Part shown: positions 1 through 4,805 of the stretch, piece after piece
Layout: each line of letters begins with the position of its first letter
How positions within the stretch are numbered: position 1 is the stretch's first letter
Origin: DATAQC01 sp038232455
GTDB lineage: Bacteria; Actinomycetota; Acidimicrobiia; Acidimicrobiales; AC-14
Length of the DNA stretch: 11,434 nucleotides
Assembly: GCA_038232455.1 (NCBI GenBank)
Contig: JBBSHU010000094.1
Span: forward strand, 1-11,434
Direction: 5' to 3'
Program-made: the position numbers and the translations under genes
The notes under the pieces: generated by a model
Database searches by the model: none
The model's input: the letters and a program-made list of their open reading frames with translations, nothing else
What the model was told of the DNA's origin: nothing

Positions 1-1
1 C

Positions 2-100
2 GCACCACACCTCGTCGCCCTCGTGCGGGCCGGCACCAAGTTCGAGAAGGGGGTGATGATCGAGCGCTCCAGCGAGCAGGATCAGGAAGCCGCCGCGTGA
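2..100 (+). CDS. C-terminal end of an unidentified protein (partial, possibly transposase)
   Basis: The frame is open from base 2 and ends in TGA at 98-100, giving 32 residues that begin APHLVALVRAG and end in EQDQEAAA. The start lies outside the window. Codon use is GC-rich and looks coding, but no domain can be recognised in so short a tail. Its position suggests a role: the stop lies about 37 bases before a sharp junction where the opposite-strand DUF2332 gene is cut off, which is where the transposase of an insertion sequence would end. That it is a transposase is inference from context only. Confidence 0.45.
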   Translation, partial: APHLVALVRAGTKFEKGVMIERSSEQDQEAAA

Positions 101-141
101 TCAGCGGGAGGATCCGATCCACAGGTCTTGACTATTTCTCG
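101..141. mobile_element. Probable insertion-sequence end abutting a disrupted gene
   Basis: Read on the - strand, the broken DUF2332 gene matches its family up to the residues WGDPS and then turns abruptly into unrelated sequence at about 136-141, with a stop 12 codons later at 101-103. The + strand segment around 112-139 (ATCCACAGGTCTTGACTATT and flanks) lies between the end of the partial gene at 100 and this break, so it probably contains the terminal inverted repeat. The other end and any target duplication are outside the window, so the element cannot be assigned to a family. Confidence 0.4.
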
Positions 142-665
142 ACGGGTCACCCCACGCCTGGCTGCCGGATTCGTAGCGATAATGGTCACAGAGGAGGAGC
201 AGTCCGGCGCTCGCCCCCAACTCGAGTAGTCGGACCGGTAGGCGTCTCGGCCGCGACCGTCAGGAGGCCGCCCACGATGGCCGGGCAGCGCCCGACGGCG
301 TTGGTCTGCGGGGGGTGGTCGAGGGCCTTCTTCAGCTCGTCGCTGTTTCTCACCACCACGTCGAGAAAGGGAGCCCATGCGGCGCCGGCGTCTTCGTCGC
401 CACCGGCCGACGGGTAGTGGGTGACGAGAGCGGGTGCATGGCCGGAGAGCACGCGGCGGTGGACGGCATCGAGCATTCGGATCGCAGGGAGCTCGGTCCT
501 GGGATGGCCGGCGTGCGATGACAGAACCGTCCACGTCGGGCCACCGGCCTCCACGTCGTCGGCGACGCGCTCGGTGAGCACCCCGTAGAACGGCGAACCC
601 TCGGCCTTGCACTGCGAGCCGTTGGACCTCAGGGACTCGATGAGCGGCCCGCGGAGATCGTCCAC
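137..665 (-). pseudogene. DUF2332 family protein, frameshifted and truncated
   Basis: The N-terminal half of a DUF2332 protein, a family of unknown function usually around 330-350 residues long. The family pattern is clear: GSPFYGVLTERVADDVEAGG near the N-terminus, then PALVTHYPS, then QTNAVGRC. After GLLTVAAETP the frame shifts near base 240; the next frame continues with PVRLLELGASAGLLLL and CDHYRYESG, the expected next family block with its GASAG glycine motif. Homology stops at WGDPS, about base 137-141, where a probable insertion-sequence end begins, so the C-terminal half is missing. The GTG at 665 is the proposed start; a GTG at 759-761 overlapping the previous gene's stop (GTGA) is possible, but the extra 32 residues look non-coding. 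The gene is almost certainly non-functional. Confidence 0.7.
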
Positions 666-681
666 AGCCGGTGACTCTAGG

Positions 682-696
682 GCACACCGTGTGTGC
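682..696. repeat. Inverted repeat GCACAC-CGT-GTGTGC
   Basis: A perfect 6-bp inverted repeat with a 3-base loop, 17 bases upstream of the proposed GTG start of the broken DUF2332 gene and downstream of the propeller gene. It could be a small operator or a weak transcript hairpin. No T-run follows it on the - strand. Confidence 0.3.
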
Positions 697-757
697 GTTT
701 CCGTGTGAGGGTCGGGGGTGAGACTCGAGGGACCCCCTGTCGGGCAGTGCTGCAGGC

Positions 758-1696
758 TCACGGTCGCGCCCAGTTCAGGCCTCCGTCGCGGCTGACCCAG
801 ACCTGCACCTTGTCACCGTCTTGCACTCCGGTGTAGAGGATCTTCGTGTCGGTCGGGTCGGCTTCGACGAGCGTGGCTCCGCTCGGAAGGGCGAGGCTCT
901 GCCAGGTCTTTCCGTCGTCGACGGAGCGCGCCCCTCCCTGACGTCCGGAGCTGTAGAGGGTGGTGCCGCCGCGGCTCACCCACACCGCGCTCGACGGGCC
1001 ACCGAGGCCATGCCAGGTACGCCCGCCATCCGTGCTCCCTACTGCACCAGTCCGGGCATCGGCGGCGACAAGGTGCTGGTCGTCGTTCGGGCCCACAAGG
1101 ATCTGGCCGAAGAACGACTGTCCGGCCTGGCTCGCCCGAGTCTCCCAGGTCTTCCCGCCGTTGGTGGACCCAATCACGCCATTGGCCGGGCCGGCCGCGT
1201 ACAGGGTCGAGCCGGAGGAGCCGAAGGCGTGGACGTCGGTGTCGGGGAGTCCGTCGTTGGCCTTTCGAAACGATGCCCCGCCGTCGGTCGAGCGGTTGAT
1301 ACCGGGGTGGCCGGTCACGTAGGCGGTGTTGCCGGCAAACGACCACCCCATGGCATCGGCACCTTCCAGTGATTTCACGGCTGACCAGGTGCGACCACCG
1401 TCGGCCGAGACCGAGACCGCCTGGTGACCCCCGACAAACAGGCGCCCCGGTGTCGCCGGATCGGCGACAAGCGAGTGGAAGTCGCCACCGACGAGACCCG
1501 CTCCCTCCTTGGCCGGGGATGATCGGCTCTTCCCTGCCCCACCGTTGGACACGACCACGGCCACGACGACCACCGCGACCAGCGCGAGCGCACCGGCTCC
1601 GAGCCAGACCCCGTTGCGTTGCAGCCAGGTCTTTGGTGGGCGCCGAGGTGCGGGACGACGGCCTTTGGTTTGTGTCGCCCGCCGGGACTTACTCAT
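758..1696 (-). CDS. Membrane-anchored Asp-box (BNR) beta-propeller protein
   Basis: A 312-residue protein with a basic cytosolic N-terminus (about 1-28), one hydrophobic span (about 30-50) and an extracytoplasmic domain with six Asp-box motifs: SADGGRTW (97), STDGGASF (136), STNGGKTW (177), STDGGRTW (221), SVDDGKTW (258) and SRDGGLNW (302). Asp boxes mark beta-propeller hairpins in sialidases and Vps10/sortilin-like proteins. This one resembles the group annotated as F510_1955-type glycosylhydrolases, for which enzyme activity is not established, and no catalytic residues can be assigned here. Its ATG (1694-1696) overlaps the TAA of the preceding 66-residue gene by 8 bases, so translation is probably coupled. 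As the last intact gene of the ccdA-tlpA run, it may bind or scaffold a substrate at the outer face of the membrane; that role is inference. Confidence 0.85.
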   Translation of the reverse strand: MSKSRRATQTKGRRPAPRRPPKTWLQRNGVWLGAGALALVAVVVVAVVVSNGGAGKSRSSPAKEGAGLVGGDFHSLVADPATPGRLFVGGHQAVSVSADGGRTWSAVKSLEGADAMGWSFAGNTAYVTGHPGINRSTDGGASFRKANDGLPDTDVHAFGSSGSTLYAAGPANGVIGSTNGGKTWETRASQAGQSFFGQILVGPNDDQHLVAADARTGAVGSTDGGRTWHGLGGPSSAVWVSRGGTTLYSSGRQGGARSVDDGKTWQSLALPSGATLVEADPTDTKILYTGVQDGDKVQVWVSRDGGLNWARP

Positions 1697-1889
1697 TCCC
1701 GGGCTCCGCGGGCGCAGCGCGTTCGGCGCTCAGGCGGGCCACCTCGGCCCGTAGCGCGGCCACCTCGTCGGTGACTCCGGGCTCGGGGTGGCCGATGCCG
1801 CGCCTGCCACGCGCCGTCATGGCCATGCACACCGCCATGGCGAGCACGCAGCCCAACGGCCCGAGCAGCAGGTACACCAGGTTGTTCAT
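1689..1889 (-). CDS. Small single-span membrane protein with a coiled-coil tail
   Basis: A 66-residue protein. The ATG at 1887-1889 is chosen because a strong ribosome-binding site (AAGGAGA) lies just upstream and because it overlaps the TGA ending the tlpA-like gene (ATGA). Residues about 4-24 (VYLLLGPLGCVLAMAVCMAM) form one membrane span. The tail has heptad-like EVAALRAEVARLSAE, a short predicted coiled coil that could mediate oligomerisation or pairing with a neighbour. No named family is recognised, although similar tiny membrane proteins occur in metal-resistance clusters. The 8-base overlap with the downstream propeller gene supports a coupled operon. Function is unknown. Confidence 0.75.
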   Translation of the reverse strand: MNNLVYLLLGPLGCVLAMAVCMAMTARGRRGIGHPEPGVTDEVAALRAEVARLSAERAAPAEPGNE

Positions 1890-2505
1890 TGGCTCTCCTT
1901 GTTGTTGTCGACGATCGGGGATCCTTTGCCCGGGCCAGCAGGTCTTCGAGGTCGGCGGTATGGACACCGCCGACGACCTTCGACACCACCGTGCCGTTCG
2001 GGCTGATCAGGAACGACTCGCACACCGGCCACACCGAAGTCGAGGGCTATCCGTCCGCCCGGGTCGGCCACCATTGGCCAGTCCCCGCCTTCGTCGGCAC
2101 GGAACTGCCGGACGGCATCGATCGAGTCGCTGTAGATCACGCCCAGTACCTCGGCGTCGCCGATGGCCCGGTGGCGCTCCCGGAACGTGATGAGGTGAGA
2201 TGCTCCTGGCGGCACGGGACACACCAGGTGGCGAAGAAGTTCACCGGCACCCAGCGCCCCCGGTAGTCGGCCAACCGGATTCGGGCCCCCTCGATCGTCG
2301 GGCCCGATATCTCCGGAGCGGCCTTTCCGAAGAGCTGAGATCGCAGGGTGCGCGTCGCTGCCGGGGGCCGGGAGGCAAGGACAACGACGAGGCCAAGAGC
2401 AGGAACCACGGCCAGGAGAGCGAGCCATCGGATCGGTCGCCGCCGACCGGGCGGGATGGGGTCGACGGGCGCCGGGGTCGTCTCTGGGACAAGGTCGGCG
2501 CTCAT
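1886..2505 (-). pseudogene. TlpA/ResA-like membrane-anchored thioredoxin, interrupted by about three frameshifts
   Basis: The ATG at 2503-2505 overlaps the ccdA stop (ATGA). The N-terminal frame gives a membrane anchor (about 27-44), then a thioredoxin-like domain with WVPVNFFATWCVPCRQE; the redox CxxC is Cys95/Cys98. After about base 2200 homology continues in a second frame (LITFRERH, VLGVIYSDSIDAVRQF, DWPMVADPGGRIALDFGV), then near 2020 in a third (ESFLISPNGTVV, GGVHTADLEDLLARA). It probably returns to the second near 1915-1940 to end at TGA 1886-1888 with the ATGA overlap. In the family this protein reduces or oxidises extracytoplasmic thiols, with electrons supplied by CcdA, its upstream neighbour here. 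Either the gene is decaying or the assembly has indel errors; the intact overlaps at both ends make sequencing error a serious possibility. Confidence 0.75.
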
Positions 2506-3230
2506 ATCGGCGGCCATCCGAGCTGGGCGAACCAGCGTTGCAGGGGCCGGAACATCGGCTGCCACCGACCGGAGACGAAGAGCACCCCCACCACGACGAG
2601 CATGGCGCCCCCCACGATCTCGATGTACATGCCGTTGCGGCGCAGCCAGTCCAGTGAGCGCTGGGCCCGGGCAAATCCCACGGCTAGGAGCACGAAGGGG
2701 ATGCCCAACCCCACCGAGTACAGCATCAGCAGCGCGGCGCCCCACGCGACAGTGCCGGTGGCCGCCGCCGTGGCCAGGATGGTGGCCAGCACGGGGCCGA
2801 TACACGGCGCCCACCCGGCGGCAAAGGCCATGCCCATGGGGAAGGCGAAGGCCGGTCCCCGCGGCACTCGCGCCAAGTCGACGCGGCGCTCGCGCATCAG
2901 GGCCGGTACCCGGATCGCCCCCATGGTCACGAGGCCCATGACGATGATGGCGACGCCGAAGAAGCGCACCACCGTGGCCTGGTTACGCAGGAACAGCGAG
3001 CCCGCCAAGCTGGCGCCCACGCCAAGGAGGGTGAACACCACGCTGAACCCGGCTACGAACAGCAGCGACGCTCGAACGGTCGCCCATCGGGCGTCTTTGT
3101 CGCAGAGGTCCGAGACGGGCAGAGCGGAGACGTAGGAGAGATAGCCGGGCACCAGAGGAAGACAGCACGGCGAGCTGAAGGACACGAAGCCGGCCGCGAC
3201 GGCCAGAATCGGCAGCGTGATGACGTCCAA
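2502..3230 (-). CDS. ccdA: CcdA-type thiol:disulfide electron-transfer membrane protein
   Basis: A 242-residue polytopic membrane protein of the CcdA/DsbD transmembrane family, which carries reducing equivalents from cytosolic thioredoxin across the membrane to extracytoplasmic thiol proteins. The diagnostic motifs are SFSSPCCLPLVPGYLSYVS near the N-terminus and GWAPCIGPVLATILA in the middle; the conserved redox pair is Cys22 and Cys143, with an extra Cys23. About six spans are visible, matching the usual length. The start is taken as TTG at 3228-3230, because no ATG or GTG precedes the first span; only a weak G-rich stretch lies upstream, so the start is moderately sure. The stop overlaps the start of the tlpA-like gene by 4 bases, the usual pairing of donor and acceptor. 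Placement in a metal locus suggests it maintains thiols of metal-handling proteins, which is inference. Confidence 0.9.
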   Translation of the reverse strand: MDVITLPILAVAAGFVSFSSPCCLPLVPGYLSYVSALPVSDLCDKDARWATVRASLLFVAGFSVVFTLLGVGASLAGSLFLRNQATVVRFFGVAIIVMGLVTMGAIRVPALMRERRVDLARVPRGPAFAFPMGMAFAAGWAPCIGPVLATILATAAATGTVAWGAALLMLYSVGLGIPFVLLAVGFARAQRSLDWLRRNGMYIEIVGGAMLVVVGVLFVSGRWQPMFRPLQRWFAQLGWPPI

Positions 3231-3235
3231 CGTCG

Positions 3236-3400
3236 TTACCCCGTCACGGGGTCGGCATCGTGGCCGAGCCCAGTGATGGCCGCGACGTTGATCGGCTCGG
3301 GACTCAGGGCAAGCAGGTCGGCGAAACGTAGACGCTGGGTCGCCGTACCTGCAGCGTCGTCAGCGAACGACCTTGTGGGTTGCACCTCGCTCAACCTCAT
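3236..3400 (-). CDS. Possible small ORF upstream of ccdA (54 residues)
   Basis: An ATG at 3398-3400 opens a 54-residue frame beginning MRLSEVQPTRSF and ending GLGHDADPVTG, with TAA five bases before the ccdA start. Third-position GC looks coding, and the tight spacing would suit a coupled leader gene. However, no ribosome-binding site is visible and no family is recognised. It may be merely an open stretch in the untranslated region. Confidence 0.25.
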   Translation of the reverse strand: MRLSEVQPTRSFADDAAGTATQRLRFADLLALSPEPINVAAITGLGHDADPVTG

Positions 3401-3480
3401 GGCACAAGCCCGATGGCCCTGCGGAGCTGGGACGGACCATCCAGAAGCTTCCTCGACACGGGGACTCCTCACACGACAGC

Positions 3481-3539
3481 GGACGCGTCGCGTCCGGCTC
3501 TTGACGGGAACTGTGCAACGCGCCCATCCCATGGGCGCG
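3481..3539. repeat. Two consecutive GC-rich hairpins between the 85-residue gene and ccdA
   Basis: Two perfect inverted repeats lie side by side. One has a 7-bp stem (3480-3486 with 3490-3496, loop GTC). The other has a 9-bp stem (3519-3527 with 3531-3539, loop CCC). The second starts 9 bases past the stop of the 85-residue gene on the - strand. Neither is followed by a T-run, so this is not a classical terminator. It may be a weak or Rho-assisted terminator, or an RNA-processing site that sets the level of ccdA and the genes after it. Confidence 0.45.
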
Positions 3540-3547
3540 GCAGCGCG

Positions 3548-3805
3548 TCAGGCCAGCCGAGGAGGTCGTTCGAGGAGAAAGCTGTGGAGAAGCAGCCGAA
3601 GGACATCGCCGCGCCTTCGCACCGGCTGGGTGAGCAGCGCGAGAGCGCCGACACCGATGGCGAGGGCCGCCATGGCGCACATCGATCCCGCCGAGACGGC
3701 TGGTCCGCAGTCGGGGCAGGTGGCCATGCCGGACATACTCACCAAGACAGGGATTCCGGTGAGCAGGACCACGACCACCAGCACGACGAACAGAGCTTTC
3801 TTCAC
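3548..3805 (-). CDS. Small two-span membrane protein with a CxxC motif
   Basis: An 85-residue protein. The start is GTG at 3803-3805, preceded by AAAGG at suitable spacing. Residues about 4-23 form a strongly hydrophobic first span or signal anchor. The segment SMSGMATCPDCGPAVSAGSMC (about 23-43) carries Cys30, Cys33 and Cys43 with several methionines. Residues about 44-59 form a second span, and the tail is basic and ends in LLLERPPRLA. A CxxC flanked by Met residues between two spans would suit metal binding or redox contact with the CcdA/TlpA pair. The gene follows the regulator by 146 bases on the same strand. I recall similar unnamed actinobacterial proteins, but no characterised family; function is not known. 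Confidence 0.7.
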   Translation of the reverse strand: MKKALFVVLVVVVLLTGIPVLVSMSGMATCPDCGPAVSAGSMCAMAALAIGVGALALLTQPVRRRGDVLRLLLHSFLLERPPRLA

Positions 3806-3951
3806 GACACCTTTACCGTAACGGCTGAGCTCGGCTTTCGGAAGTCGACGCCAGGACCAACGGAATCGGGCCGTCGGTGGTCTCGGGCCAGTGGGTCGAG
3901 GCGTGACGGTTCCTCCCGCGGCGAGGTGGCCGGAGTCGCCGATTTGGGTGC

Positions 3952-4407
3952 TCAGTCGACGGGCGCTCGCTGAGGACGGCGCCTACCTTGGACGGTAGGT
4001 GTGGCGATGCCCATGGCCTGGCTGTGTTCGATCACGGCGCAGTAACAGGAGGGGGCGGCCGGGAGCCGATCTGCCTGCTTCTTCAGCGCGATCAGCTCCT
4101 GGCGCAGCTGCGCCATCTCGGCCATGCGACGGTCCAGGTCAGCGACCTGGCGGTCGAGCACCCCGAGGACGTATTCGCAGGGCCGCTCCTTTCGCTCGCG
4201 AAAGGCGAGGATCTCCGAGATCTCCGACAGCTTCAGACCAAGGCGCTGAGCCGTCTTGATGAAGCTGAGGCGGTCGACGTCGTCGTCGGTGTACTCCCGA
4301 TAGCCCGACGGGAGCCGCTCAGGGTCGGGGAGCAGCCCGATGCCCTCGTAGTAACGGATGGTCTTGGTGTTGACACCCACCTTGTCCGCAACCTCGCCGA
4401 TACGCAT
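3952..4407 (-). CDS. MerR-family metal-responsive transcriptional regulator
   Basis: A 151-residue regulator. The ATG at 4405-4407 is chosen because GAGGAGA lies just upstream and the canonical MerR N-terminus MRIGEVADKVGVNTKTIRYY begins there. Winged helix-turn-helix: about 1-70, with the family signature RYYEGIGLLP. Dimerisation helix: about 80-112 (DRQVADLDRRMAEMAQLRQEL). C-terminal metal loop: CYCAVIEH. Cysteines are Cys77 at the start of the dimerisation helix and Cys121/Cys123 in the loop. CueR copper sensors have Ser at position 77 and a Cys112/Cys120 pair; Cys77 is typical of sensors of divalent ions (Zn, Cd, Pb, Hg). Here the loop resembles CueR around CxVIE but lacks the second Cys eight residues on. 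It probably binds the two operators in 4683-4771, 38 bases beyond the chaperone gene, and controls both divergent transcripts. Confidence 0.9.
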   Translation of the reverse strand: MRIGEVADKVGVNTKTIRYYEGIGLLPDPERLPSGYREYTDDDVDRLSFIKTAQRLGLKLSEISEILAFRERKERPCEYVLGVLDRQVADLDRRMAEMAQLRQELIALKKQADRLPAAPSCYCAVIEHSQAMGIATPTVQGRRRPQRAPVD

Positions 4408-4445
4408 GTCGTCTCCTCTCGCCGGTGGCCTGTGCTGGGCGCCGA

Positions 4446-4655
4446 TCAGCCGACGGGTTCGAACCCGGCATCGCCGAGTGCCACTCGGAGCTGGTCCTCC
4501 GCCACCTTGGTGTCGTCGAAGCTGACCTTGACGTCGTTGTGCTCGGCCGACGGGATCACGACGGCCACTCCGGGAAGATGGGACAGGGCGGCGCGAATGG
4601 TGTTCTCGCAGCTGGCGCAGTGGATCTCGTTGACCTTGAACGTCCTGGTGATCAT
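4446..4655 (-). CDS. Heavy-metal-associated (HMA) domain metallochaperone, CopZ/MerP-like
   Basis: A 69-residue single HMA domain with the metal-binding loop IHCASCENTI; Cys13 and Cys16 form the CxxC that binds soft metals. It lacks a signal peptide, so it acts in the cytosol, where such proteins hand metal to the N-terminal HMA domain of a P1B ATPase or to the regulator. The ATG at 4653-4655 has AGGAG six bases upstream. It is the first gene of the leftward transcript, directly behind a MerR-type promoter, and is followed 38 bases later by the regulator. Length and fold pattern are typical. Cu(I) is the commonest ligand of this type, but Hg or Zn-group metals are not excluded by the loop. 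Confidence 0.9.
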   Translation of the reverse strand: MITRTFKVNEIHCASCENTIRAALSHLPGVAVVIPSAEHNDVKVSFDDTKVAEDQLRVALGDAGFEPVG

Positions 4656-4682
4656 GAAGCGCTCCTGAGCGATTCTGTCGGG

Positions 4683-4714
4683 ATACTAGACCTTCCACCC
4701 GAGTAGAAGGTCAA
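4683..4714 (-). promoter_or_regulatory. Leftward MerR-type promoter/operator of the chaperone-regulator transcript
   Basis: On the - strand there is a -35 TTGACC (4709-4714), a 20-base spacer and a -10 TAGTAT (4683-4688). The spacer holds the dyad ACCTTC...GAAGGT (4690-4711). An overlong 19-20 base spacer with a central dyad is the hallmark of promoters activated by MerR proteins through DNA distortion. Transcription would begin about 20 bases before the chaperone ATG. The half-site resembles the CueR box of copper-responsive promoters. Confidence 0.8.
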
Positions 4715-4739
4715 CCGCTACGTCGGGGCCGGACGGTAC

Positions 4740-4771
4740 TTGACCTTCCATCGACTGGAAGCTGTTAGATC
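4740..4771 (+). promoter_or_regulatory. Rightward MerR-type promoter/operator of the metal ATPase gene
   Basis: The -35 TTGACC (4740-4745), 20-base spacer and -10 TAGATC (4766-4771) enclose the dyad ACCTTCC...GGAAGCT (4743-4763), with one mismatch. It closely resembles the E. coli copA promoter bound by CueR (TTGACCTTCC...GGAAGG). The expected start of transcription is about 28 bases before the ATG at 4806. It lies 25 bases from the leftward -35, so one regulator pool could act on both. Confidence 0.8.
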
Positions 4772-4805
4772 GCGGTGTCGTATCAGGCCAAGCATGGAGG
4801 CACAC

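Noticed and set aside
666..761. Start of the DUF2332 gene at GTG 761, overlapping the propeller stop
   Set aside because: The GTGA overlap is attractive, but the added 32 residues do not look like the family N-terminus and the region contains an inverted repeat. Kept only as an alternative.
3806..3951. Possible gene between the regulator and the 85-residue gene
   Set aside because: No - strand frame with a start and coding character is seen; the + frames are mirrors. It is probably untranslated leader.
4408..4698. N-terminal extension of the MerR frame to about 248 residues
   Set aside because: The extension overlaps the chaperone gene in another frame. The canonical MerR start MRIGEVADK has its own ribosome-binding site.
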